A DNA stretch of 64,000 nt, from contig NZ_FCOI02000012.1 of NCBI RefSeq assembly GCF_001544795.2, positions 165,663 through 229,662 of the forward strand, read 5' to 3'. Made by a program: the position numbers and the translations under genes. Source of the stretch: Caballeronia temeraria. Lineage in GTDB: Bacteria > Pseudomonadota > Gammaproteobacteria > Burkholderiales > Burkholderiaceae. The notes under the pieces were generated by a model. It was not told where the DNA came from and did no database searches. It saw nothing but the letters and a program-made list of their open reading frames with translations. Positions 35,475 through 44,747 of the stretch are shown here, piece after piece; within the stretch, counting starts at the first letter, position 1, and each line of letters starts with the position of its first letter.

Positions 35475-36623
35475 TCAGTGCTGTGCGAGCTTCGCCGCGA
35501 GATAGCGCGCGAAGTCGAAATTGGGCCGTTCGAGATGGCTCAGATTGCCGGGCTTCGCGAGCGGCGCGTGCACGCCGCGAAACACCGCTTCCACGCCACG
35601 CCTGTCTTCCGCGTTCACTTCGTCGAGCAGCTTCTTCAATGTCGACATGTGCGCGTTTGCTTCAGGATCGGCGATGAATTCAGGCGCGAGACCTCCGCCG
35701 AAACGGATATGCACTTGCCCCACGCCGCGCGGCTGCAGCACGAGATACCAGAAGTAGCCCGGCGTGAGGGCGACGAGATGCGTCGGATAGATCGCGAGCA
35801 ATGCAGTCGTCTTGCGCCAGTGACCCGTTAAACGCGTGTTATCCGGATGCGCATTGCCGATAGGCAAGCTTGCTTCTTTCGTGATCCAGTGATAGTTGAA
35901 CGCGGGATAACCCGGCGGACATTCCATCTCTTCGAGTTTCGAATGCGGCCCTACGGTTGCGCGATGCAGCATCGGCAGGTGATAACTTTCCATGAAGTTT
36001 TCCGCGAGGATCTTCCAGTTCGTATCCCACACGTGCTCTTCATAGAAAGTTTCGATGTAGTCCGTCATGCCATATGCGCCGATAAGCTCGCTTAATTCGG
36101 CGAGCTGTTTTCCGACGGGCGGCGCGTTTTCATCGAGCGTCACATAGATCCAGCCTTGCCATTCATCGCAGCGTACGGCAGGCAGCTTATAGCTTTCCTT
36201 GCAAAAGCCTTCTTGCCGGTCCATGAGCGGCGCGCCCTTCAATTCGCCATCGAGACCATAGCTCCACGCGTGATACGGACACACGATACGGCGCTTGTTG
36301 CCGCGCCCTTCGAGCAGCACCGACATGCGATGCAGGCATACATTCGACATCGCCTTGAGTTGCATGTGCTCGTCGCGCAATACGACGATAGGCTGTGCGC
36401 CGATCTGTGCCGTCAAATAATCGCCGGGTTCCTTCAGTGCGCTTGCGCGGCCGACGCATTGCCATTCGCGCGCAAAGATTTCGTGTTCTTCAAGAGCAAG
36501 AAACTCGGGCGACGTATAGACACCGGGCGGCATGGCGCGCGCATCGCTGAATGATCGTTCACAATTCGACCGCAATTGGCCGACGAGTGTTTGCGCTGCG
36601 ATCGTGCTTGCCGGACTGGCCAT
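35475..36623 (-). CDS. Rieske non-heme iron oxygenase, alpha subunit (GbcA/choline-monooxygenase-like)
   Basis: A 382-residue oxygenase with an N-terminal Rieske centre (CLHRMSVLLEG and CPYHAWSYGLDG, ligands C-x-H and C-x2-H) and a C-terminal mononuclear iron site in ENFMESYHLPMLH plus a downstream Asp/Glu. The compact size, the first residues and the absence of a beta subunit gene fit the glycine-betaine/choline/stachydrine monooxygenase group, which hydroxylates N-methyl groups and releases formaldehyde. No ferredoxin reductase is encoded next to it; the GbcB-like reductase at 47663-48793 could supply electrons. AAGGAG precedes the ATG. The 19-base gap to the ABC ATPase links oxygenase and importer. 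The substrate is inferred only to be a small betaine-like amine. Confidence 0.87.
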   Translation of the reverse strand: MASPASTIAAQTLVGQLRSNCERSFSDARAMPPGVYTSPEFLALEEHEIFAREWQCVGRASALKEPGDYLTAQIGAQPIVVLRDEHMQLKAMSNVCLHRMSVLLEGRGNKRRIVCPYHAWSYGLDGELKGAPLMDRQEGFCKESYKLPAVRCDEWQGWIYVTLDENAPPVGKQLAELSELIGAYGMTDYIETFYEEHVWDTNWKILAENFMESYHLPMLHRATVGPHSKLEEMECPPGYPAFNYHWITKEASLPIGNAHPDNTRLTGHWRKTTALLAIYPTHLVALTPGYFWYLVLQPRGVGQVHIRFGGGLAPEFIADPEANAHMSTLKKLLDEVNAEDRRGVEAVFRGVHAPLAKPGNLSHLERPNFDFARYLAAKLAQH

Positions 36624-36778
36624 GAAGCGCTCCTTGATTCTGGTCCGTGAGAGCGGGCTAGTGCGGGTTTGCGCCGCGTTGCGCTCGACATGGACACCAA
36701 TCTATCAAGCCAAATTGCCAGCCAAAATATTGTTTTCGGATACAAAGCAAAGCTTTTATCTATGCAGCCCGGATAACT

Positions 36779-37714
36779 TCACGTGTCGATATGCAGTCGC
36801 CTGATGTAGTTCTCGCAGAACGACGTGAAGCGGTGCACCACTTGCCGTGGACGCATCGTGCGCGATTGCGCGATGCCCAGCGTCGTCGCGTTGACGTTGT
36901 CCTTGAAGCGCTTAATCACGAAGTCCTCGCCGTCCACCGTGCGATTCGATTTGAGCGGAAAATTGAGGATGCTATAGCCCAGACCGTTCGCCACCATGCC
37001 GCGCACGACTTCAGGCTGCGATGAACGGAATGCCGGCACCGGGCGGCTGCCGACCGCATCGAAAAGCGCGGCGAAATATTCGCGGCTGTGCGGCAAATCC
37101 AGCATCACGTAAGGCTCCGACTGCAAATCGGCGAGTGAAACCTTGCGCGCCCGCGCGAGCCTGTGCGTCTTCGGCAAGATCGCATAAGGCGGCAACGAAA
37201 GCAGCGGCGTGAAGGCGATGTCTTCGGTCAGGTCCAGACTATAGGTGAGCGCGATATCGAGCGATCCGTCGTGCAGGCCGCGCAACAAGCCGTCCTGATG
37301 CGCCTCGACCGTGCGAAACGAAATGCCCGCGTGCCCGGCCGTGAAGCGGCTGATGAGACCCGGCATCAACGGCGGCGCAAGCGACACGAGGCAGCCGAGC
37401 GCGATGGAACCGGTCATGCCGCCATCCATTTCCTTCGCGGCCATTTGCAGTTCTTCGGCGATCTTCAGCAGATTGCGCGCTTGCCCGAGCAGATCGCGAC
37501 CGGCTTGCGTGAGCGAAAGGCCGCTCGCATGATGGCGAATGAATAGCTGCACGCCGAAGGATGCTTCGAGATCGGCGAGCGCGGTCGATATCGACGGCTG
37601 CGAGATATGGAGTTTTTTCGCGGCGGCAGTGAAGGACAACGCTTCCGCCGCGACCACGAAATAGCGCAACTGCCGCAGCGAATAGCGCAGAGGATGACTT
37701 TCCATCGATGACAT
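36779..37714 (-). CDS. LysR-family transcriptional regulator
   Basis: A 311-residue LysR regulator with the HTH at about residues 9-65 (LRYFVVAAEALSFTAAAKKL, HISQPSISTALADLEASFGV) and a CbbR-like effector domain. It is divergent from the flavin monooxygenase gene (167-base gap) and 155 bases upstream of the Rieske gene on the same strand. It therefore could regulate both the oxygenase-transporter operon and the plus-strand operon. The gap at 37715-37881 is AT-rich (37792-37812), as expected for a regulated promoter. Confidence 0.9.
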   Translation of the reverse strand: MSSMESHPLRYSLRQLRYFVVAAEALSFTAAAKKLHISQPSISTALADLEASFGVQLFIRHHASGLSLTQAGRDLLGQARNLLKIAEELQMAAKEMDGGMTGSIALGCLVSLAPPLMPGLISRFTAGHAGISFRTVEAHQDGLLRGLHDGSLDIALTYSLDLTEDIAFTPLLSLPPYAILPKTHRLARARKVSLADLQSEPYVMLDLPHSREYFAALFDAVGSRPVPAFRSSQPEVVRGMVANGLGYSILNFPLKSNRTVDGEDFVIKRFKDNVNATTLGIAQSRTMRPRQVVHRFTSFCENYIRRLHIDT

Positions 37715-37881
37715 TCCAGAAATCGGGCTTCGATGGACCGCATTGTGAAGTGCTCAAAAATCATTGCATAGCTAAATCCGATGCCGTGCATTTTTTAAAT
37801 ATATTTTTCGAATTCGATAGAGACGCGTAGATTTTCACGAAGACATCACGGATACAACGGCCTTTCAGAAGGGACATAGCC

Positions 37882-39222
37882 ATGACAGTGGAAACAACGT
37901 CTATCGACACGCTCGTAGTCGGCGCCGGCCAGGCCGGTGTTGCGATGAGCGAACATCTGAGCAAGCTCGGCGTACCGCATCTCGTGTTGGAACGCGATCG
38001 TATCGCCGAGCGCTGGCGCACGGGCCGATGGGATTCGCTCGTCGCCAATGGTCCCGCATGGCACGATCGTTTCCCCAATCTGGAGTTCGCGGAGTTCGAC
38101 CCCAATGGTTTCGCAGCGAAAGAACAGGTCGCGGAATACTTCGTGCAGTACGCGAAAAAATTCGATGCGCCCATTCGCACCGGCGTGGAAGTCAAAAAGG
38201 TCGTGCGCAATGCCGGACGTCCGGGTTTTACCGTCGATACGTCTGATGGAACGATCGAAGCGAATCGCGTCGTCGTCGCGACGGGGCCCTTTCAACGTCC
38301 CGTGATTCCGCCGATCGCGCCGACATCCGCGAAGCTCACGCAAATCCATTCCGCTGACTATCGCAATCCGCAGCAATTGCCCGAAGGCGGCGTGCTCGTG
38401 GTGGGCGCGGGTTCGTCGGGCGTGCAGATCGCCGATGAATTGCAGCGCTCGGGCCGCAACGTCTATTTGTCGGTCGGCGCGCATGATCGTCCGCCGCGCG
38501 GATATCGCGGACGCGACTTCTGCTGGTGGCTCGGCGTGCTGGGCGAATGGGACGCGGAAGTGATGAAGCCCGGCCGCGAGCATGTGACGATCGCGGTAAG
38601 CGGGGCGCGTGGCGGTCATACGGTGGACTTCAGGCGTCTCGCGCATCAGGGCATCACGCTCGTTGGTCTGACGAAATCGTTCGACGATACGCTCGTCACG
38701 TTCGAATCCGATCTCGCCGATAACATTCGCCGCGGCGACGAAAACTATCTGTCATTGCTCGACGCCGCCGATGCCTACGCGCAACGCAACGGCCTCGATC
38801 TTCCCGAAGAACCTGAAGCGCGCACGATTCCCGCCGATCCGGAATGCATGACCCATCCGCTGCTGTCGCTGGATCTCGCGAAAGCAGGCGTCACGTCGAT
38901 CATCTGGGCGACAGGTTATGCCGTCGATTTCACCTGGCTGCAAGTCGATGCATTCGACGAAAAGGGCAAGCCGAAACATCAGCGCGGCGTCGCGAAAGAG
39001 CCGGGTATCTATTTCCTCGGCTTGCCGTGGCTTTCGCGTCGCGGCTCCGCATTCATCTGGGGCGTCTGGCACGACGCGAAGCATATTGCCGATCACATCG
39101 TCACGCAGCGCAAATACCTGGCTTATTACGACGAGCCGCAACGTCGCGTGGAAACGAAGCGCGAGGAAACCGTGCCGGATGCATCGCGCGTCCACAAGGT
39201 CAGCGAAATGGGCGTCAGCTGA
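37882..39222 (+). CDS. Flavin-dependent monooxygenase/NAD(P)-binding oxidoreductase (CzcO/FMO type)
   Basis: A 446-residue FAD-dependent monooxygenase with the FAD motif VVGAGQAGVAMSEHL and a second NADPH motif VVGAGSSGVQIADEL. It belongs to the group annotated as FMO/CzcO/Baeyer-Villiger-like proteins. These hydroxylate N- or S-containing compounds or ketones. The GGGAC ribosome site lies just upstream of the ATG at 37882. It is the first gene of a plus-strand run with RidA, DUF1028, M20 amidohydrolase and NCS1 permease genes. Substrate unknown. Confidence 0.85.
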   Translation: MTVETTSIDTLVVGAGQAGVAMSEHLSKLGVPHLVLERDRIAERWRTGRWDSLVANGPAWHDRFPNLEFAEFDPNGFAAKEQVAEYFVQYAKKFDAPIRTGVEVKKVVRNAGRPGFTVDTSDGTIEANRVVVATGPFQRPVIPPIAPTSAKLTQIHSADYRNPQQLPEGGVLVVGAGSSGVQIADELQRSGRNVYLSVGAHDRPPRGYRGRDFCWWLGVLGEWDAEVMKPGREHVTIAVSGARGGHTVDFRRLAHQGITLVGLTKSFDDTLVTFESDLADNIRRGDENYLSLLDAADAYAQRNGLDLPEEPEARTIPADPECMTHPLLSLDLAKAGVTSIIWATGYAVDFTWLQVDAFDEKGKPKHQRGVAKEPGIYFLGLPWLSRRGSAFIWGVWHDAKHIADHIVTQRKYLAYYDEPQRRVETKREETVPDASRVHKVSEMGVS

Positions 39223-39255
39223 TCAAACAACACATCCAGTATCAAGGTGCATTCG

Positions 39256-39699
39256 ATGAGCCAACCTACGCATACCCGTATCCGCATGTTCAACACGAAG
39301 GATACGTACCCGAATCAGACGCTCGATAACGATCTTTGCCAGGCCGTGCGCGCGGGCAATACCGTTTATGTGCGCGGTCAGATCGGCACGGATTTCGACG
39401 GCAATCTCGTCGGTCTCGGCGATCCGCGCGCGCAAGCGGAACAGGCCATGAAGAACGTGAAGCAATTGCTCGAAGAAGCGGGCAGCGATCTTTCGCACAT
39501 CGTCAAGACGACGACTTATCTCACCGATGTGCGCTTTCGCGAACCGGTGTATCGCGAAGTCGGCAAATGGCTGAAGGGCGTGTTCCCGATATCGACGGGA
39601 CTTACGGTCGTCGCGCTCGGTCAGCCCGAATGGTTAATGGAGATCGATGTGATCGCCGTCATTCCTGATGGATGGACGCCGTCTCAGGAGCGCGCATGA
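39256..39699 (+). CDS. RidA-family protein (enamine/imine deaminase)
   Basis: A 147-residue RidA/YjgF protein (TYPNQTLDNDLCQAVRAGNT, VRGQIGTDFDGNLVGLGDPR, TTYLTDVRF, PISTGLTVVAL). RidA hydrolyses reactive enamines and imines made by PLP enzymes or oxidases. The canonical catalytic Arg is in TDVRFREP. The ATG at 39256 (AAGG at 39244-39247) is chosen over the GTG at 39247. Its stop overlaps the start of the next gene (ATGA), showing coupling. It suggests that an oxidised amine intermediate arises in this pathway. Confidence 0.88.
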   Translation: MSQPTHTRIRMFNTKDTYPNQTLDNDLCQAVRAGNTVYVRGQIGTDFDGNLVGLGDPRAQAEQAMKNVKQLLEEAGSDLSHIVKTTTYLTDVRFREPVYREVGKWLKGVFPISTGLTVVALGQPEWLMEIDVIAVIPDGWTPSQERA

Positions 39700-40373
39700 C
39701 ATTTTCCATCGTCGGACGATGTGAAGAGACCGGCCAGCTCGGCATCGCGATCAGTTCATCGAGCATCGCGGTGGGTGCGCGTTGTCCGTGGGTGCGTGCG
39801 GGCGTCGGCGTGGTCGCGACGCAGAACGTCACGCTGCCCGCGCTCGGTCCGCAAATTCTCGATCATATGGAAGGCGCGAAGCTCAATCCCGTCGAGGCGC
39901 TCGATCGCGCACTGAGCGTGAACCAATGGAGCGAGTATCGGCAGGTGACGGTGGTCGATGCGCAAGGCCGCACCGCGTTCTTCAGCGGCAAGGAGGCGCT
40001 CGGCACGTATCACGCGGTCGCGGGAAAGCAATGCGTCGCGGCGGGCAACATGCTTGCGGGCGTCCATGTGATCGAAGCGATGATTCCCGCATTCGAGAAC
40101 GCATCGGGCCAGCTTGCCGATCGACTGCTCGCGGCGATGCACGCGGCCGTCGCGGCGGGCGGCGAAGCGGGGCCGGTGCACTCGGCGGCTTTGAAGATCG
40201 CGGGCGAGCAAAGCTGGCCGCTCGTCGATCTGCGTGTCGACTGGGCCGATGACCATCCTATCGGCAAGCTGGACGGCCTCTGGCAGGCATATAAACCGCA
40301 GATGCAGGATTACGTAACGCGCGCATTGAACCCGACCGCCGCGCCGAGCTACGGAGTGCCGGGCGATGAGTGA
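39696..40373 (+). CDS. DUF1028 Ntn-hydrolase-like protein
   Basis: A 225-residue member of DUF1028, starting MTFSIVGRCEETGQLGIAIS with the SSSIAVGARCPWVRAGVGVV block. DUF1028 proteins have an Ntn-hydrolase-like fold and commonly sit beside M20 amidohydrolases, RidA and amino acid transporters. The start overlaps the RidA stop, and the stop overlaps the next gene by 8 bases. No biochemical function is known to me. The position implies a cytosolic step in breakdown of an N-containing compound. Confidence 0.85.
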   Translation: MTFSIVGRCEETGQLGIAISSSSIAVGARCPWVRAGVGVVATQNVTLPALGPQILDHMEGAKLNPVEALDRALSVNQWSEYRQVTVVDAQGRTAFFSGKEALGTYHAVAGKQCVAAGNMLAGVHVIEAMIPAFENASGQLADRLLAAMHAAVAAGGEAGPVHSAALKIAGEQSWPLVDLRVDWADDHPIGKLDGLWQAYKPQMQDYVTRALNPTAAPSYGVPGDE

Positions 40374-41529
40374 CATGACGAGCCGCGATCTGCTCGAAAA
40401 GCTGATCGGCTTCGCGACCGTCAGCCGCGATTCGAATCTCGCGCTGATTGAGTTCCTACGCGATTACCTCGCGCAATTCGACGTCGAAAGCGAGCTCTTC
40501 TATAACGCGGAGCGCACGAAGGCGAATCTCTTCGCGACGATCGGTCCGCGCGATCGCGGCGGCATCGTGCTGTCGGGTCATACGGATGTCGTGCCTGTCG
40601 ATGGCCAGCCGTGGACCGTCGATCCCTTTCGTCTCACCGAAAAGGATGGCCGGCTGTTTGGCCGCGGCGCGGCGGACATGAAGGGCTTTCTCGCATCGGT
40701 GCTGGTCGCGGTGCCGATGTTGATGAAGCGCGAACTGAGGCTACCCGTGCATCTGGCCTTTTCATACGACGAGGAAGTTGGCTGTCTCGGCGTGCGTCCG
40801 ATGCTCGCGGAACTCGCAAAGCGTGCGCACAAACCTGTGTTGTGCCTGATCGGCGAGCCGACGTCGTTGAAGCCGGTGCTCGGACACAAGGGCAAGCTCG
40901 CGATGCGTTGTCAGGTGAAAGGGGCGGCTTGTCACTCGGCGTATGCGCCGTACGGCGTGAACGCCATTCAATATGCGGCGCGCCTCATCAATCGTCTCGA
41001 CGAAATGGGCGAGCGACTGGCGCAGCCCGAGCATCACGACGAGCGTTTCGATCCGCCTTTTTCGACGGTGCAGACGGGCGTCATCAAAGGCGGTCGGGCG
41101 CTGAATATCGTGCCGGCCGAATGCGAATTCGATTTCGAAGTACGCGCGCTTCCGGGCTTCGATGCGAACACAGTCGCCAATGATCTGGAATCCTATGCAA
41201 AATATGAGCTGCTGCCGAAAATGCGCGCCGTGAAGTCCGATACCGACATCCGCCTCGAACCGCTCTCCGCATATCCGGCATTGGCGACATCGCCGGAAAG
41301 CGAAGCGGCGCGTCTCGTCGCGCTATTGAGCGGATCGGCGGAATTCGGCACGGTTGCGTTCGGCACGGAAGGCGGACTCTTCGATGAAGCGGGCATTCCG
41401 ACCGTCGTATGCGGTCCTGGAAGCATGGATCAGGGACACAAGCCCGATGAGTTCGTCACGCTCGAACAACTCCACGATTGCGACGCGATGCTGATTCGGC
41501 TCGCGGACCATCTCTCGACCACAGCCTGA
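40366..41529 (+). CDS. M20 metallo-hydrolase, acetylornithine-deacetylase-like (ArgE family)
   Basis: A 387-residue M20/ArgE-type zinc hydrolase. Metal sites are GHTDVVP (with D at +2), RGAADMKG, DEEVGCLG and the terminal-domain residues near GPGSMDQGHKPDE. It should hydrolyse an N-acyl amino acid or dipeptide-like amide. The start overlaps DUF1028. True ArgE acts in arginine biosynthesis and is normally elsewhere, so this is likely a paralogue for a catabolic substrate made in this operon. Confidence 0.9.
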   Translation: MSDMTSRDLLEKLIGFATVSRDSNLALIEFLRDYLAQFDVESELFYNAERTKANLFATIGPRDRGGIVLSGHTDVVPVDGQPWTVDPFRLTEKDGRLFGRGAADMKGFLASVLVAVPMLMKRELRLPVHLAFSYDEEVGCLGVRPMLAELAKRAHKPVLCLIGEPTSLKPVLGHKGKLAMRCQVKGAACHSAYAPYGVNAIQYAARLINRLDEMGERLAQPEHHDERFDPPFSTVQTGVIKGGRALNIVPAECEFDFEVRALPGFDANTVANDLESYAKYELLPKMRAVKSDTDIRLEPLSAYPALATSPESEAARLVALLSGSAEFGTVAFGTEGGLFDEAGIPTVVCGPGSMDQGHKPDEFVTLEQLHDCDAMLIRLADHLSTTA

Positions 41530-41607
41530 TTTTCTAAAACGCCGCAGAGGAAACCGGCGCTTCGCGCGTCAGGGCATTGCTTTGCCGCGAACAAACTGGA
41601 GACGACT

Positions 41608-43029
41608 TTGACTACTGCCCAACGCAATGCTTCTCCGTTGATCGAGAAGCACACCATCGGCTACGTGCCGCCCGAGGATCGCCACGGTAAAGTGCGCGAC
41701 CTGTTCACGTTATGGTTCGGCGGCAATATCGCGCCCTTGCCTATCGTGACGGGCGCGCTCGGCGTGCAGATCTTTCATCTGAACCTGTTGTGGGGCATCG
41801 TTGCGATCATCGTCGGTCAGGCGGTCGGCGGTGTGCTGATGGCCCTGCATTCCGCGCAGGGTCCGCAAATGGGCATCCCGCAGATGATCCAGAGCCGCGC
41901 GCAGTTCGGTTCGTGGGGCGCGCTGCTCGTGACCGTCATTGCAGGCGTCATGTATGTGGGCTTCTTCGCGTCGAACATCGTGCTTGCGGGGAAATCGCTG
42001 CATGGCATCGAGTCGACGGTGTCGGTGCCCGTGGGCATCGTGATCGGCGCGCTGGGCTCGGGGTTGATCGGCATCATCGGATACCGGTTCATTCATATTC
42101 TGAACCGCATCGGTACATGGGTGCTGGGCATCGGCATTGTCATCGGCTTCGGGTACATCCTCACGCATGTCACGACGACCGATTTCCTCACGCGCGGCGG
42201 CTTCAACTTCGCCGGCTGGCTCGCGACGGTCTCGCTCTCCGCGCTGTGGCAGATCGCATTCGCGCCGTACGTGTCCGACTATTCGCGCTACTTGCCCGCG
42301 AATGTGCGCGTTGCATCGACGTTCTGGGCGACATATCTCGGCTGCACGATCGGCTCGACGCTGGCCTTCGTGTTCGGCGCGGTCGCGGTGCTGGCAGTGC
42401 CGCCCGGCGCGGATGCGATGGACGCCGTGAAGCTCGCCACCGGACCGCTCGGCTTGCCGATGCTCGTGCTGTTTCTCCTGAGCGTCATCAGCCACAACGC
42501 GTTGAATCTGTATGGCGCGGTGCTCGCGGTGATTACGTCGTTGCAGACGTTCGCGTATCGCTGGATTCCGACGGCAAAGTCGCGCGCCGTGTTGTCGGTG
42601 GTGATTCTCGTCGCGTGCTGCTATGGCGCGATCGGTGCGTCGACGAACTTCGTCGGGAATCTCGTCGATCTCGTGCTTGCATTGCTCGTCGTGCTGGTGC
42701 CGTGGACCGCGATCAATCTCATCGACTTCTATGTGATCCACAAGGGCAAGTACGACATCCAGTCGATCTTTCAGGTGGATGGCGGCATCTATGGACGCTT
42801 CAATCCGCAGGCATTGATTGCGTATGCGATCGGCATCGCGGTGCAGATTCCGTTCATGAATACGCCAATGTACGCGGGCCCGGTGCCGAAGTATCTCGAT
42901 GGCGCGGATCTTTCGTGGGTCGTCGGCTTGCTGCTGACGTCGCCGGTTTATTACTGGCTCGCGTCGCGCGATACGAGTTATCGGCGCAGGCAGAACAATG
43001 CGCACGTGGCGTCGAATGCCGCGCGGTAA
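41608..43029 (+). CDS. NCS1-family purine/cytosine/hydantoin-type permease
   Basis: A 473-residue membrane carrier with about 12 helices. It starts MTTAQRNASPLIEKHTIGYV from a TTG codon at 41608, with GGAG at 41598-41601. NCS1 signature blocks are LFTLWFGGNIAPLPIVTGAL and PQMIQSRAQFGSWGALL. Carriers of this family move cytosine, allantoin, hydantoin, thiamine precursors or other N-heterocycles with Na+ or H+. It follows the hydrolase by 78 bases in the same direction and may import the substrate of the pathway. Solute unknown. Confidence 0.9.
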   Translation: MTTAQRNASPLIEKHTIGYVPPEDRHGKVRDLFTLWFGGNIAPLPIVTGALGVQIFHLNLLWGIVAIIVGQAVGGVLMALHSAQGPQMGIPQMIQSRAQFGSWGALLVTVIAGVMYVGFFASNIVLAGKSLHGIESTVSVPVGIVIGALGSGLIGIIGYRFIHILNRIGTWVLGIGIVIGFGYILTHVTTTDFLTRGGFNFAGWLATVSLSALWQIAFAPYVSDYSRYLPANVRVASTFWATYLGCTIGSTLAFVFGAVAVLAVPPGADAMDAVKLATGPLGLPMLVLFLLSVISHNALNLYGAVLAVITSLQTFAYRWIPTAKSRAVLSVVILVACCYGAIGASTNFVGNLVDLVLALLVVLVPWTAINLIDFYVIHKGKYDIQSIFQVDGGIYGRFNPQALIAYAIGIAVQIPFMNTPMYAGPVPKYLDGADLSWVVGLLLTSPVYYWLASRDTSYRRRQNNAHVASNAAR

Positions 43030-43040
43030 GTGAAGATACG

Positions 43041-43066
43041 GACGATGCCTTCGGCATCGTCCCCTT
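43041..43066. terminator. Probable bidirectional terminator between NCS1 and MFS genes
   Basis: GACGATGCC (43041-43049) pairs with GGCATCGTC (43053-43061) across a 3-base loop and is followed by CCCTTT on the plus strand. The two genes converge here. The T run is short, so strength is uncertain. Confidence 0.65.
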
Positions 43067-44472
43067 TATGCTTGTGCTTGCGACGATCGCAAGTGAATGC
43101 CGAGCGCGCGCCGCGCACTCAACGCAAGCAGCGCGCACGACAGCGCATTGAACAGAAAGAGCCCGCTCGGTCCGACGATCGTCATCAATGTCGATGCGAG
43201 CGCCGGTCCCGACATGCCGCCGAACGAGAACAACACGAGCAGCAACGCGGAAATGGCGACGCGATGCTGCGGCTCAGTCCGATCCTGCACGTGCGATACG
43301 ATGAGCCCGTACTGCGTGAACGTCACGGCCACGTAGACGAGTGTCGCGACCCAGGTGATCGCGCGCACGTCGAAGCAGAAGAGCACGAGGCTCAACGCGG
43401 CCGAAATCGATGCCGTGCAGTAGACGAGCCGACGCCGGTCGATTCTGTCGGAGAGGCGGCCCATCGGCCATTGCGGCACGAGCGCGCCGATGAGCGCGAT
43501 GCCCATGAAGGTCGCGAGTTCGCTCGTCGAGAAGCCCGCGCGTTTGAGATAGACGGGCATCATCGAGTAGAAACTGCTGTAGATGAGGCCGGCGAGGATG
43601 CAGCCCGGTACGGCGAGCGGCGCTGACGCCATCATCTCGCGCACGCTTTCGCGCCACGTGCGCGCGGGCACGCGATGCAGCGATTCATCCGCGACTTTCA
43701 CGGGCCAGCCTTCCAGCAACGTCACCGGCATGACGGCGGCGGCGAAGAGCGCCGCGGCGATCGAGAACTGCTGCCCGCCCGATCCCGCGCCGACAATGAG
43801 CAGGAACTGTCCCGTGCCCACCGCGAGATAGTTGATGGCCGCATACGAGCCGAAGACCTGGCCGCGCTTTTCATTCTCGACCGTGCCGTTGAGCCAGCTT
43901 TCGATCGACGTGTACAGCCCCATGAACGCGAATCCGGTCAAGAGACGCACAGCGCCGAGCGTCCACGGCGACTCCGCGGCGCCGAACGCGAGCGCGAGGA
44001 TGGACGCAGCCGCCGAGAACGCGACGAACGTCCGATGCTGCCCGATCCGGTCGATGAGCCTGCGATTGAACACCGCGCCGAGAATGAAGCCGGCGTAGTA
44101 GCACGATTGAACCAGACCGATGACGATCGTCGGATAACCGGATTGCAGAATGCGCAGCGGGATCAGCGTCTGAAAGAGACCGTTGCCGACGATCAGCAGC
44201 GCATAGCTGCAAAGAAGTCCTGTCAACGCGCGATAGCTGCTTCCGGCGACGTGTTGAACGTGCGGCAGGGCATCGGCCGGGGCGGTTGCTGCGGGCGGCG
44301 TCTGGCGGCCGAAAAGCTTGGCTTCGGTCAGCGGGCCGGTGCGCACGACGGCCGACGCTTCGGAGTCCGGGTTCGTCTCGCCGTTCGGTTCGTCGTGTGT
44401 TTCGTATGTCTCGCGTGTCTCGTATGAATCGCTTGCGTGAACGTCTGTAGTTGCGTCTTCGATTTTCGACAT
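43066..44472 (-). CDS. MFS transporter (YcaD/DHA-like)
   Basis: A 468-residue major facilitator with 12 membrane segments. A charged, Thr/Glu-rich N-terminal tail of about 55 residues (IEDATTDVHASDSYETRETY, partly repeated) precedes the first helix LTGLLCSYALLIVGNGLFQT. The loop RRLIDRIGQHRTF carries the family motif A region. The ATG at 44472 has AAGG upstream, and the longer frame to 44595 is dismissed. It is divergent from the alcohol dehydrogenase gene. Substrate unknown; similar proteins are annotated YcaD-like. Confidence 0.87.
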   Translation of the reverse strand: MSKIEDATTDVHASDSYETRETYETHDEPNGETNPDSEASAVVRTGPLTEAKLFGRQTPPAATAPADALPHVQHVAGSSYRALTGLLCSYALLIVGNGLFQTLIPLRILQSGYPTIVIGLVQSCYYAGFILGAVFNRRLIDRIGQHRTFVAFSAAASILALAFGAAESPWTLGAVRLLTGFAFMGLYTSIESWLNGTVENEKRGQVFGSYAAINYLAVGTGQFLLIVGAGSGGQQFSIAAALFAAAVMPVTLLEGWPVKVADESLHRVPARTWRESVREMMASAPLAVPGCILAGLIYSSFYSMMPVYLKRAGFSTSELATFMGIALIGALVPQWPMGRLSDRIDRRRLVYCTASISAALSLVLFCFDVRAITWVATLVYVAVTFTQYGLIVSHVQDRTEPQHRVAISALLLVLFSFGGMSGPALASTLMTIVGPSGLFLFNALSCALLALSARRALGIHLRSSQAQA

Positions 44473-44747
44473 GACAGCCTTGGAGGTCGCTCTCATAATT
44501 GCGGTTTCGGCGCGTACTGCGAACGACGATGGTAACCGCCTCCGGCGCTCTCCGATGTTCCTTTTTGTTTCCGCATGCTTCGGGTCGCCGCGCACGTGAC
44601 CGATGCGTTGCGCCGATCCCTGTCACAATCGCAATCTCCGACGTTTTCTCGACGATACGGTCGGGAGTGCGATTTGCCGGGCCGTGTCATCCGACTGCGG
44701 CGCGCGAGGTGCGCCGCGCGTATTTCTCCCATCACAAGGAGCAAGCG

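Noticed and set aside
41710..43005. A 431-codon minus-strand frame antisense to the NCS1 permease
   Set aside because: Arg/His/Asp-rich translation typical of GC-driven shadow frames; the permease is convincing.
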